A stretch of 46,215 bases of DNA from NCBI GenBank assembly GCA_035529695.1, contig DATKWD010000060.1, positions 1-46,215 on the forward strand, written 5' to 3'. The first letter of the stretch is position 1. The number at the start of each line of letters is the position of its first letter. This stretch comes from DATKWD01 sp035529695 (GTDB lineage Bacteria > Actinomycetota > Acidimicrobiia > Acidimicrobiales > Salinilacustritrichaceae). Below the pieces are notes generated by a model. It worked only from the letters and a program-made list of their open reading frames with translations. It was not told the origin of the DNA and ran no database searches. The position numbers were made by a program, and so were the translations under genes. Shown here piece after piece: positions 32,964-40,809 of the stretch.

Positions 32964-33692
32964 TCAGGTGACCGGAGTCAAGCCCGACTCGTCGATCGAG
33001 GCGACCGGAGCCGGGTCGGCCGTCGAACGCCGCCACGGACTCAGGCGACGTTCGAGCAGTGAGAACCCCAGGTCGGTGAGCAGCGCGAGAAGCGCCACGA
33101 GGCCTGCACCGGCGAGGAGCTCACCGTTGTCTCGCGTCGCCTGGAGCGACCGCACGATCGGGGTGCCGAGGCAGGGATAGGCGACCAGGGCGCCCAACGT
33201 GGTGGTGGCGACGACCTGCGTGGCGGCGATGCGGAGCCCGGTGATCATCAAGGGGAGTCCGGCGGGGATCTCGACCGAGCGCAACACCTCGCGAGACCGC
33301 ATCCCCATGGCACGCGCCGCCTCGACAGTCGATCGATCGACGCCGGCGAGACCCGTGTAGGTGTTGGCGAAGATCGGAGGAAGCGCCAGCAGCACCAGGG
33401 GGACGAAGGTCGGCCAGAACCCGAGGCCGAACCCGTAGCGCAATGAGAACGGCACCACGAGCACGAGCACCGCGAAGCTCGGGATCGCCCGAGACAGGTT
33501 CACCAACCCCACCGCCACTGCCCCGCCCTTGCGTCGATGCCCGAGGGAGACAGCCGGGGGCAGCGCAACCAGCGTCGCCACCAGCGTCGCGAAGAACGCG
33601 AGACGGAGGTGGTTCCACGTCAGGAACAGCAGCCCGCTCTCACCCCACCAGTTGTCGGCATCGCTCACGTAGTCCCAGAACTCAGCGATCAC
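32964..33692 (-). CDS. Betaine-type ABC transporter permease (second)
   Basis: A 242-aa membrane permease with about six helices and the BPD/OpuC EAA-type loop (TYTGLAGVDRSTVEAARAMGMRSREVLRSVEIPAGLPLMITGLRIA) that contacts the ATPase. GTG start at 33692 overlaps the stop of the other permease gene (GTGA, 4 nt), so the two are coupled. C-terminal ~30 residues are hydrophilic and cytoplasmic. Confidence 0.88.
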   Translation of the reverse strand: MIAEFWDYVSDADNWWGESGLLFLTWNHLRLAFFATLVATLVALPPAVSLGHRRKGGAVAVGLVNLSRAIPSFAVLVLVVPFSLRYGFGLGFWPTFVPLVLLALPPIFANTYTGLAGVDRSTVEAARAMGMRSREVLRSVEIPAGLPLMITGLRIAATQVVATTTLGALVAYPCLGTPIVRSLQATRDNGELLAGAGLVALLALLTDLGFSLLERRLSPWRRSTADPAPVASIDESGLTPVT

Positions 33693-34351
33693 CGGAGCGC
33701 CCCCTTGCGCGCCCATGGGGTGATCAGCCACTGGATGCCGATGAAGATCAGGTCGAACATCAACGCGAGTGCGATCGACAACCCACCACCGACGATGATC
33801 GGCGTCGAGAAGCTCCGGCTCAGTCCATCGCGGATGAACGTGCCGTAGCCACCGGAGCCGATCAGCGCCGCCACGGTGACCAGACCGATGACGGTGACCG
33901 TTGCGATGCGCAGGCCGGTGACGATGGCCGGCGCCGCGAGCCGCAACTCGACGGTCAGGAACCGGCGCCACGGCTCGTAACCCATGGCATCAGCGGCCTC
34001 GATGACCGCCGGGGAGACGCCGTCGATCCCCGACACGATGTTCCGCAGCAGGATCAGCAGGGTGTAGCTCACCAGCGCGATCTCGGCGGTCACGAACCCG
34101 AACCCGGTGATCGGGACGAAGATGCCGAACAGCGCCAGGCTCGGGATGCTGTACAGCACGTTGGTGAAGCCGACGAGCGGGCCGTACGCCCGCCGCCACC
34201 GCAGGCTCACCACCGCCAGGACCAACGAGATGGCGAGACCGATCGCCACGGCATAGAAGGTCAGCTGCAGATGCTCGCTGGTCGCCGCAGCGATGTCGTC
34301 GAGGTGGTTGCCGACCCAGTCCCACCAGACCAGCGAGTCCGGGCCGTTCAC
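33689..34351 (-). CDS. Betaine-type ABC transporter permease (first)
   Basis: A 220-aa permease of the same family as its neighbour: helices around LTFYAVAIGLAISLVLAVVSLRW and IALVSYTLLILLRNIVSGIDGVSPAVIEAADAMGYEPWRRFLTVELRLAAPAIVTGLRIATVTVIGLVTVAALIG, which holds the EAA loop, and GGGLSIALALMFDLIFIGIQWL. GTG start at 34351. The 196 bp between this gene and the ATPase gene hold a GC-rich repeat and a possible promoter or processing signal is not evident. Confidence 0.88.
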   Translation of the reverse strand: MNGPDSLVWWDWVGNHLDDIAAATSEHLQLTFYAVAIGLAISLVLAVVSLRWRRAYGPLVGFTNVLYSIPSLALFGIFVPITGFGFVTAEIALVSYTLLILLRNIVSGIDGVSPAVIEAADAMGYEPWRRFLTVELRLAAPAIVTGLRIATVTVIGLVTVAALIGSGGYGTFIRDGLSRSFSTPIIVGGGLSIALALMFDLIFIGIQWLITPWARKGALR

Positions 34352-34547
34352 AACACTGCGTTCCCCGGCCACGCACTGCTGCGGTCGCTCGCAAGCTCGC
34401 TCCCTGCTCCGGCGGGCGCCGGCGCTTCCTCCCGCCGAAGGGGCCGCAACTGGACGGCCTCCTCGTGCCTCGTCGGCCTCGCACCCTGCTCGCTGCTCCG
34501 CAGCCACACGAACTGGACTCTCGCTCTCGGAGACCGATCCCGCCTGG
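34352..34547 (+). repeat. GC-rich intergenic repeat inside the transporter operon
   Basis: Contains CGTTCCCCGGCCAC (34359-34372) and GGCCGCAACTGG (34442-34453), both also found at 17057-17085 near the SCO6745-like remnant. The segment between carries GCTCGCAAGCTCGCTCC-type sequence. It separates the ATPase and permease genes of one operon, as an inserted, dispersed intergenic repeat would. No ORF with support lies in it. Confidence 0.4.
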
Positions 34548-35687
34548 TCATCCTGGTTGGACGCTTCCGCTCTTGGAGATGTCGGTCACGTCGAGCATTC
34601 CCACGTAGCGCCCCTCGTCGACGACGACGGCGACATTGGTGTCGGAGGTGACGATGCCTTCGAGCACGGTCCGCAGGCTCGCGGCGGTGGTCACGACCGA
34701 GCGGAACGGCCGTACATCGGTCTCGTCGACACTCCCGTTCAACGATCCCGCGGTCCGCCACCCCAACAAGTCACCGTCGCGACACACCCCGAACCAGTCG
34801 GTGCCGTGGGTCGCCATGACCTCGACGGCCTCGCTCGACGGTGCTCCGAGCTCGACCATCGGACCGAACGCAGGATCGAGATCAGCGACGGTGAGCAACG
34901 CGAGTCGCTTGAGTCCCCGATCTTCTCCGAGGAAGTCGGCCACGAACTCGCTTGCGGGTTCAGCCAGCAACGTCGCTGGAGGGTCGAACTGTTCGAGCAC
35001 GCCACCCACGTTCAGGATCGCCACCCGGTCGGCCAACTTGATGGCCTCGTCGACGTCGTGGGTCACGAGCACGATCGTCTTGCCGAGCCGTTGCTGGAGA
35101 TCGAGGAGATCGTCCTGCAGGCGCGCCCGAACGATCGGGTCGACTGCCGAGTACGGCTCGTCCATCAGCAGGACGGGGGGATCGGCGGCGAGTGCCCGAG
35201 CCACGCCAACCCGCTGCTGCTGGCCGCCGGACAACGCCCCGGGATACCGGTCGAGCATCGATTGTTCGAGTCCGACGATCTCCACCAGTTCGTCGACTCG
35301 ATCGGCGATGGCAGCGGAGTTCCACCCGAGGAGGTGCGGCACGGTGGCGATGTTCGCGGCGATGGTCTTGTGGGGGAACAGGCCGATCTGCTGGATCACC
35401 ATCCCGATGGCGCGCCGGAGCTCGTGCACCGGTCGGGAGTCGGACGGCTCGTCACCGATGAAGATGCGACCCGACGACGGCTCGATGAGTCGGTTGATCA
35501 TCTTGAGCGTCGTGGTCTTGCCGCATCCCGACGGTCCGACCAGGGCAACCAGTTCGCCGGCCGGGATGTCGAGGTCGAGCGCATCGACCGCTGGTGCCTT
35601 CGACCCCGAATAGATCTTCGTCACCGATTCGAGCCGGATGCTCACCGATGCGTGACGAACGCCGGCTCGCGTGGAGTTGGCGGTCAC
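34548..35687 (-). CDS. Glycine betaine-type ABC transporter ATP-binding protein with C-terminal CBS-like domain
   Basis: A 379-aa ATPase of the OpuCA/ProV kind. Walker A GPSGCGKTTT (~50-60), Q-loop in VIQQIGLFP, signature LSGGQQQRVGVARAL, Walker B VLLMDEPYSAVDP, H-loop VLVTHDVDEA. The C-terminal region after ~250 ends in a CBS-like segment (SLRTVLEGIVTSDTNVAVVVDEGRYVGMLDVTDI), which in the family senses ionic strength and couples it to transport. GTG at 35687 with GGAGG 4-5 nt upstream. First gene of the operon. Confidence 0.9.
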   Translation of the reverse strand: MTANSTRAGVRHASVSIRLESVTKIYSGSKAPAVDALDLDIPAGELVALVGPSGCGKTTTLKMINRLIEPSSGRIFIGDEPSDSRPVHELRRAIGMVIQQIGLFPHKTIAANIATVPHLLGWNSAAIADRVDELVEIVGLEQSMLDRYPGALSGGQQQRVGVARALAADPPVLLMDEPYSAVDPIVRARLQDDLLDLQQRLGKTIVLVTHDVDEAIKLADRVAILNVGGVLEQFDPPATLLAEPASEFVADFLGEDRGLKRLALLTVADLDPAFGPMVELGAPSSEAVEVMATHGTDWFGVCRDGDLLGWRTAGSLNGSVDETDVRPFRSVVTTAASLRTVLEGIVTSDTNVAVVVDEGRYVGMLDVTDISKSGSVQPG

Positions 35688-35823
35688 GAATCCTCCCCGC
35701 TGGTCGCGGCCCCGGACGTGTGCAGCGGACAGGAGATCCCCGCCCTGGGTTCGAATGCGCCGAGGCTACCCGGCCCGAACTCGGCCGCACCGGCCGCGAG
35801 CAAACAGACCGACACCTCCCCAC

Positions 35824-35829
35824 TACCCT
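35824..35829 (+). promoter_or_regulatory. Leaderless -10-like box of the kinase upstream ORF
   Basis: TACCCT, 6 nt before the GTG at 35836. Transcription starting there would place that GTG at the mRNA 5' end. Confidence 0.45.
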
Positions 35830-35835
35830 CCTCAC

Positions 35836-35874
35836 GTGCGCTCCGCTTGCCGACTCGACGCGAGCCCACCGTGA
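35836..35874 (+). CDS. 12-codon upstream ORF coupled to the kinase gene
   Basis: GTG at 35836 through the TGA at 35872-35874 encodes VRSACRLDASPP. Its TGA overlaps the kinase GTG (35871) by 4 nt in the GTGA arrangement used for translational coupling elsewhere in this window. It begins 6 nt after the TACCCT box. The peptide has no recognised motif, so the role would be to deliver ribosomes to the kinase start, which has no Shine-Dalgarno sequence of its own. Confidence 0.5.
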   Translation: MRSACRLDASPP

Positions 35875-37412
35875 ACGATCAAGGCTTCCCTCCACCACCA
35901 CCGCCGCCTCCCCCGCCGGTGGGTGCGCCCCAACCAGGCGCCCTTCTCGCCAACCGCTACCGACTCGAGCGGATCCTCGCGTCGGGCGGCATGGCACAGG
36001 TGTGGCGGGCCACCGACGAGATCCTCCAACGTCCCGTGGCCGTCAAGCTCCTGCACGCCCACCTCGCCGACGACTCGACCTTCGGTGCACGGTTCCGCCA
36101 GGAGGCCATCGCGGCGGCACGGCTGTCGCATCCCTCCATCGTCGCGATCTACGACACCTGCCAGTTCGGCGACCTCGACGCGATCGTCATGGAGCTGGTC
36201 GAAGGCGACACGCTGCGGGCCCTCCTCGACGAGCGACCGGCCCTCGACCCCGCCGACGCGACCGGATTCGCCACCCAGATCCTCGATGCGCTCGAGGCCG
36301 CCCACCGCCAAGGCATGGTGCATCGCGACATCAAGCCTGCGAACGTGCTGATTCTGCCCGACGGCCGCGCCAAGGTTGCCGACTTCGGGATCGCGAAACT
36401 CGATGCCGACAGCGACCTCACCGGCGACAACATGATGGTCGGCACCGCGAAATACCTCGCTCCCGAGCAGGTCCGGTCCGGGCCCGTCGACCCCCGCACC
36501 GATCTCTACTCGGTCGGGATCGTGCTCTACGAGATGCTCTGTGGACGGCCCCCCTTCGACGGCGACTCCGCCGCCGAGACCGCCCTGGCCCGTCTGACCA
36601 TCGACCCACCCCGACCCCGGCAGATCCTGCCGACGGTGCCCCCGGCACTCGACGAGGTCGTGATGCGCGCCATCGAGCGCGAGCCCGCCCATCGCTACCA
36701 GTTCGCCAGCGACTTCCGGGCCGCACTCCAGGCGACCGCGAACGCGCACGAGGCGACCATGGCCGAACCGGCCGACGTGGATCTGGTCGGCTACGTCGAT
36801 CCCGACCACTCCTTCGTCCGGCGCGAGCGGAGCTGGCTGCTCCCCGCACTGCTGCTCGTGCTCGTGGCCGTCGCGCTGGGGACCGCCGGCGTGCTGTTCG
36901 GGCGCACGGAAACCGGGCGCGACCTCATCGAACGGGTCGTGCCCGGCGGCGATGTCCCCCCCGACCCGGTGGCGCTCATGGTCGTCGGCGCAACCGCGTT
37001 CGACCCGCTCGGCGACGGTCAGGAGTTCGACTCGAGGGCACCGTTGGCGGTCGACGGCGACGAGGCGACGTTCTGGCAGACCGAGAGCTACGGCGACCGC
37101 GACATCACCCTGCTCAAGGAGGGTGTCGGCATCATCATCCAGCTCGATGGCGAGTCGTCCCTCGACGAACTGGTCCTGCTCAGTTCGACCAACGACTGGT
37201 CAGGCGAGCTCTACCTGGCCGAGTCTCCGCAGCTGGCCCTGGAGGACTGGGGCGATCCGGTCACCGAGTTCACCGACATCGGTGCCGGGACCACCCGTGT
37301 GCAGATGGGAGGGCGCAACGCGGGCGCGGTCCTCGTCTGGATCACCGACCGCGGCGACGGGTCGAGGGACACCCGCTTCGAACTCGCCGAGTTCAGCGCG
37401 AACGGCAACTGA
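35871..37412 (+). CDS. Membrane Ser/Thr protein kinase with C-terminal discoidin-like domain
   Basis: A 513-aa kinase. After a polyproline N-terminus (residues 7-16), the kinase domain (~30-285) keeps the ATP lysine (VAVKLL, K59), the HRDIKPANVL catalytic loop, DFG and the APE-equivalent LAPEQ, so it looks active. A transmembrane helix (SWLLPALLLVLVAVALGTAGVLFG) separates it from an extracellular domain resembling the C-terminal beta-sandwich of mycobacterial MurJ/MviN (AFDPLGDGQEFDSRAPLAVDGDEATFWQTESY, VGIIIQLDGESSLDELVLLSS). In mycobacteria the equivalent kinase-like and C-terminal domains are fused to the flippase; here they stand alone. GTG start overlaps the upstream ORF's stop. Confidence 0.88.
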   Translation: MNDQGFPPPPPPPPPPVGAPQPGALLANRYRLERILASGGMAQVWRATDEILQRPVAVKLLHAHLADDSTFGARFRQEAIAAARLSHPSIVAIYDTCQFGDLDAIVMELVEGDTLRALLDERPALDPADATGFATQILDALEAAHRQGMVHRDIKPANVLILPDGRAKVADFGIAKLDADSDLTGDNMMVGTAKYLAPEQVRSGPVDPRTDLYSVGIVLYEMLCGRPPFDGDSAAETALARLTIDPPRPRQILPTVPPALDEVVMRAIEREPAHRYQFASDFRAALQATANAHEATMAEPADVDLVGYVDPDHSFVRRERSWLLPALLLVLVAVALGTAGVLFGRTETGRDLIERVVPGGDVPPDPVALMVVGATAFDPLGDGQEFDSRAPLAVDGDEATFWQTESYGDRDITLLKEGVGIIIQLDGESSLDELVLLSSTNDWSGELYLAESPQLALEDWGDPVTEFTDIGAGTTRVQMGGRNAGAVLVWITDRGDGSRDTRFELAEFSANGN

Positions 37413-37436
37413 CCCGGGAGCAGCCGAGGGCAGGCG

Positions 37437-37442
37437 TAACCT
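37437..37442 (+). promoter_or_regulatory. Leaderless -10-like box of the sigma factor
   Basis: TAACCT, 6 nt before the ATC codon at 37449. The TAA inside it is also the in-frame stop that bounds the sigma factor frame on the left. Confidence 0.4.
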
Positions 37443-37448
37443 CTCGCC

Positions 37449-38054
37449 ATCACTCCGGCCACGAGCGACGCCACGCTGATCGAAGCGGCCAAGGGAGGCG
37501 ATCGCGCCTCGGCCGATGCGTTGCTGCGACGGCACTTCGACCTGATCTATGCCGTGTGCCGCAAGCTGGCAGGCAACGACTCCGATGCAGCCGACGCCAG
37601 TCAGGAGGCCATGATCGCCATCGTGAAGGGCCTCCCCCGCTATGACGGTCGAGCCGCGTTCACCACCTGGGCCTACCGCGTCGCCACCAACGCATGCCTC
37701 GACGAACTCCGACGCCGGAAGCGTCGACCCGACCAAGGACTTCCCGAACACGAGACCGCCTCGCTCGAGGTCGTGTCGACCATGAGCGCCTCGACTGCCC
37801 GCGACGTCGACGAGCAGGTGAGCGATCACCTCGACCTCGATGTGGCCCTTGCCGAGCTCCCCGAGGAGTTCCGTGCGCCGCTGGTGCTCCGCGACCTGGT
37901 CGGCATGGACTACGCCGAGATCGCCCAGACCCTGGGCATCCCTCCGGGCACGGTCCGGAGCCGGATCGCCCGTGCTCGCGGCCGTCTCGAGCGCTCCTCG
38001 GCACTCGCCGGGAACCGGCCACCCGCCTCGGATCGTCAGAACCCTGAGCCATGA
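37449..38054 (+). CDS. sigM: SigM-like ECF sigma factor, non-canonical start
   Basis: RNA polymerase sigma subunit: region 2 (LLRRHFDLIYAVCRKLAGNDSDAADASQEAMIAIVKGLPRYDGRAAFTTWAYRVATNACLDELRRRK) and region 4 (ALAELPEEFRAPLVLRDLVGMDYAEIAQTLGIPPGTVRSRIARARGRL). Sequence and position before an anti-sigma gene and trxB-trxA match mycobacterial sigM. Homology and coding bias extend upstream of the first ATG/GTG/TTG codon (TTG at 37521) through DATLIEAAKGGDRASADAL, but the only codons before that, back to the TAA at 37437, are non-standard; ATC at 37449 sits exactly where a leaderless start is expected, and is used here as a best estimate. Confidence 0.82.
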   Translation: MTPATSDATLIEAAKGGDRASADALLRRHFDLIYAVCRKLAGNDSDAADASQEAMIAIVKGLPRYDGRAAFTTWAYRVATNACLDELRRRKRRPDQGLPEHETASLEVVSTMSASTARDVDEQVSDHLDLDVALAELPEEFRAPLVLRDLVGMDYAEIAQTLGIPPGTVRSRIARARGRLERSSALAGNRPPASDRQNPEP

Positions 38055-38887
38055 CCGATCTCCCACCCACCGACATCGACGAGCTGTTGTCCGCTGTGCT
38101 CGACGGCGAGGCGACGGCTGCGGAGGTGGCGCGTGTCGAGGGCGATCCCGAACTCGTCGGCCGATTGGAGAGACTCCGGTCGCTGGCCGACCTCGTCGGC
38201 ACCGCACATGAGCCGCCCGCCGGACTGGCGGATGACGCCGTGACCGCCGCGCTCACGCATCTCACTCCGAGTGCCGAGCACCCGACCTCGCCTCGATTCG
38301 ACGAGCTGTCGGCCCGCCGGGCGAGAAGGGTCCGACGATTCGCGCCGCTCCTGGCTGCCGCCGCGGCCGTGGTCGTGGTGGCGGCGAGTGTCGTGGCCAT
38401 CCAGAGCCTCGATTCAGGCGAGAGTCAGGACCTCGCGACAGCCGGTCAGGCGCTCGACGACGAGGACACGGGCGCTGATGCCCGCTCAGGTGACCTCGAC
38501 GAGACGACCGACAGCGGCGCCGCCGAGACGGCCGAACCGTCGGCCTCCCCCGCTGCACCCGGGGCCGACGCTGAGAACGTCTCGTCGTTCTCGATCACTG
38601 CGCCCGATCTCGACGGGTTCGAGGATCAGGTGCGCGACCTCCTCGCGGAGGTCTCCGTGAGCACCACCATCGCTGCGCCTTCTGGCGACACGCCCGCACC
38701 CGAGCAGGTCGATGCCGCCCTCGAGTGTCCCACCACGAACCTCGAGCGGCTGGGATCGCCCATCCTGTTCGGACAGGGCGACCTCGACGGTGTTCCGGTG
38801 ACCTATGAGGTCGTCCTCACCCAAGGCGACATGGTCCTGGTCATCACCGACGGTTCGTGCGAGGTCATTGCCGAGATCGCGCTCTGA
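38051..38887 (+). CDS. Anti-sigma factor-like transmembrane protein
   Basis: A 278-aa protein whose ATG overlaps the sigma factor stop by 4 nt (ATGA). The first ~60 residues (IDELLSAVLDGEATAAEVARVEGDPELVGRLERLRSLADLV) look like a short anti-sigma domain; a transmembrane helix follows (FAPLLAAAAAVVVVAASVVAI), then an acidic Ala/Glu/Asp/Ser linker and an extracellular domain with one cysteine pair (CPTTNLERL ... CEVIAEI). By position it is the counterpart of mycobacterial RsmA and should hold the sigma factor at the membrane. No zinc-finger ZAS motif is seen. Confidence 0.75.
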   Translation: MTDLPPTDIDELLSAVLDGEATAAEVARVEGDPELVGRLERLRSLADLVGTAHEPPAGLADDAVTAALTHLTPSAEHPTSPRFDELSARRARRVRRFAPLLAAAAAVVVVAASVVAIQSLDSGESQDLATAGQALDDEDTGADARSGDLDETTDSGAAETAEPSASPAAPGADAENVSSFSITAPDLDGFEDQVRDLLAEVSVSTTIAAPSGDTPAPEQVDAALECPTTNLERLGSPILFGQGDLDGVPVTYEVVLTQGDMVLVITDGSCEVIAEIAL

Positions 38888-39092
38888 TCGAGGGCCGAGC
38901 CGCCCGAGGCCAAGCCGTGCCGGCTGAACACACCTCCCCCACCCAGACCAGCGGCTCCACCGATCCGAGCTCGCCGGCGGCATCGCTCCATCGGCCGATC
39001 ACGAGCACCGGCTCGGCGCCCGCGATCCGCATGCGGGCGAGCGGGTCGGCGTTCACCATGTGGACGCGCGGTGAGAGCCGCCAAGCGCTCAC
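38865..39092 (-). CDS. Possible small ORF in the anti-sigma/membrane gene gap
   Basis: A 75-aa minus-strand frame with a GTG start at 39092. The first 50 codons have the high third-position GC typical here (VHMVNADPLARMRIAGAEPVLVIGRWSD); the last 20 do not, and it overlaps the end of the anti-sigma gene. It may be a truncated gene or chance. Confidence 0.25.
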   Translation of the reverse strand: MSAWRLSPRVHMVNADPLARMRIAGAEPVLVIGRWSDAAGELGSVEPLVWVGEVCSAGTAWPRAARPSIRARSRQ

Positions 39093-39117
39093 TTCCGACC
39101 GATGGGGTGGGCTTCGC

Positions 39118-39123
39118 TACAGT
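39118..39123 (+). promoter_or_regulatory. Leaderless -10-like box of the phage holin-like membrane gene
   Basis: TACAGT, 8 nt before the ATG at 39132. Confidence 0.4.
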
Positions 39124-39131
39124 CCGACGTC

Positions 39132-39482
39132 ATGACGCAGCCGTCGAAGCCGTCGAAACCGTCGACCGCACCCGTGGTACCCGACGACTGGCCCGCGCAG
39201 GCCGCCGAACGCATCGAAGATCTCGTCGGGACCGTGCGCGACAAGACCACGGGGCCGGTGATGGCAGCGGCCCGCTGGGCCGTCTACGGCGCGCTGATGT
39301 TGATCGTCGGCATCGCGGCGATCATTCTGCTGACCACCATGGTGCTCCGGTTCCTCCAGTCGTATCTGCCCTTCGGCGACGCCAACGTCTGGGTCAGCTA
39401 CCTCATCCTGGGAGCGATCACGACGACCGGCGGACTCGTGTTGCTCGGCAAGGCCAAGCAGCCCGCCGAGGTCGCGAAATAA
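39132..39482 (+). CDS. Two-helix membrane protein upstream of trxB
   Basis: A 116-aa protein: polar N-terminus, amphipathic stretch (AERIEDLVGTVRDKTTGPVMAAARWAVYG), and two transmembrane helices (ALMLIVGIAAIILLTTMVL and VWVSYLILGAITTTGGLVLLG). Resembles actinobacterial proteins of the putative Actinobacterial Holin-X/phage holin superfamily, but this is weak. ATG at 39132 with a TACAGT box 8 nt upstream. trxB follows after 52 nt. Confidence 0.7.
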   Translation: MTQPSKPSKPSTAPVVPDDWPAQAAERIEDLVGTVRDKTTGPVMAAARWAVYGALMLIVGIAAIILLTTMVLRFLQSYLPFGDANVWVSYLILGAITTTGGLVLLGKAKQPAEVAK

Positions 39483-39534
39483 CCGCAGCCCGGCCCGGGT
39501 TGGCGCGTGTCAGCCCACATCTCCCGAGGAACCC

Positions 39535-40500
39535 ATGACCGAAGTGCACGAAGTCGCCATCATCGGTTCAGGCCCCGCAGGCCTCACCGCCGCCATCTAC
39601 GCCGCCCGAGCCAACCTGTCACCGCTGGTCATCGAGGGCGAACCGTCCTCGACGAGCGACCAACCCGGCGGCCAGCTCATGCTCACGACGGACGTCGAGA
39701 ACTTTCCGGGCTTCCCCACCGGCGTCATGGGTCCCGAGCTCATGATGAACTTCCGCGAGCAGGCGCTGCGTTTCGGTGCCGACATCCGGACCGAGAAGGT
39801 CACCAAGGTCGACTTCTCGTCACGTCCCTTCAGCATGTGGGTGGGCGATCCCGACGCACCCGAGCCGACCTATCAGGCGCACTCGGTGATCGTGTCGACC
39901 GGTGCCCGGTCACTGATGCTCGACCTGCCCAACGAGAACCAACTCATCGGCCACGGCGTGTCGACCTGTGCAACGTGCGACGGTTTCTTCTTCCGCGATC
40001 AGCACATCGCGGTGATCGGCGGTGGCGACTCGGCCATCGAGGAGGCGACCTTCTTGACGAAGTTCGCGTCGAAGGTCACCCTCATCCACCGCCGCGACGA
40101 GCTCCGAGCCAGCAAGATCATGCAGGACCGGGCGTTCGCGAACGACAAGATCGCGTTCCTGTGGGACTCGACGGTCACCTCCATCAACGGTGACACCAAG
40201 CTCGACAGCATCACGGTCGAGAACGTGAAGACCGGCGAGACCAGCCAACTCGATGTGACCGGCTTGTTCATCGCCATCGGCCACCGGCCCAACACCGACC
40301 TCTTCAAAGGCGTCCTCGAGATGGAGGACACCGGCTATCTGGTCACCGGCAACTGGGGCGGCGAATCGACCACCAACGTCGAGGGCGTGTTCGCCTGCGG
40401 CGACGTGCAGGACCACGTCTACCGGCAGGCCATCACCGCCGCCGGCTCGGGATGTATGGCCGCCATCGACACCGAACGGTGGCTCGAAGCCCAGCACTGA
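39535..40500 (+). CDS. trxB: Thioredoxin reductase
   Basis: FAD-dependent enzyme that reduces thioredoxin with NADPH. 321 aa. FAD-binding IIGSGPAGLTAAIYAAR at ~9-25, the redox pair CATC with cysteines at 145 and 148, the NADPH-binding GGGDSAIEEA motif, and the C-terminal FACGDVQDHVYRQAITAAGSGCMAA flavin motif. GAGGAACCC before the ATG at 39535 is the ribosome-binding site. Part of the conserved sigM-rsmA-trxB-trxA block near the origin. Confidence 0.96.
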   Translation: MTEVHEVAIIGSGPAGLTAAIYAARANLSPLVIEGEPSSTSDQPGGQLMLTTDVENFPGFPTGVMGPELMMNFREQALRFGADIRTEKVTKVDFSSRPFSMWVGDPDAPEPTYQAHSVIVSTGARSLMLDLPNENQLIGHGVSTCATCDGFFFRDQHIAVIGGGDSAIEEATFLTKFASKVTLIHRRDELRASKIMQDRAFANDKIAFLWDSTVTSINGDTKLDSITVENVKTGETSQLDVTGLFIAIGHRPNTDLFKGVLEMEDTGYLVTGNWGGESTTNVEGVFACGDVQDHVYRQAITAAGSGCMAAIDTERWLEAQH

Positions 40501-40539
40501 ACAAGTCCGCCGTCGCCACCGAACGGTCAGCCTCTGCCG

Positions 40540-40661
40540 GCGATCCCACAGCCCACGCCTGCGCCGTCAACGGCAGAAGCAGAGATCCACGGCAGAGCGC
40601 GGTGCGCCGTCGATCCCACTCTGAAGGCAATCCCCCGCCCCACACCTCCGACATCAACGGC
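40540..40661. repeat. Two tandem imperfect ~87-bp repeat units
   Basis: In the 309-bp gap between trxB and trxA, the 35-bp segments 40540-40574 and 40627-40661 match at about 26 of 35 positions, spaced 87 bp. Each unit is bounded by short inverted ends (CTCTGCCG/CGGCAG in the first, CTCTGA/TCAGAG in the second). No supported gene lies here. Function unknown. Confidence 0.4.
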
Positions 40662-40809
40662 GGTCAGAGCCATCAACGACAGCACACCCTCCCATGATCG
40701 AACACATGTTCGCTCTCGGTCGGGAATGAACGCCCCTCCCCTACGGTTCCATGAACCACGGCCCGACCGGGCCACACCATCCACCCAGTTTCACGAGGAG
40801 CGAGCCCCC

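Noticed and set aside
34293..35870. N-terminal extension of the kinase frame by ~526 codons
   Set aside because: The frame stays open but is antisense to the transporter ATPase gene. The kinase begins at the polyproline segment, after the uORF.
40527..40784. Minus-strand ORF in the trxB-trxA gap
   Set aside because: It arises from the tandem repeat units, has weak codon bias and no domain.
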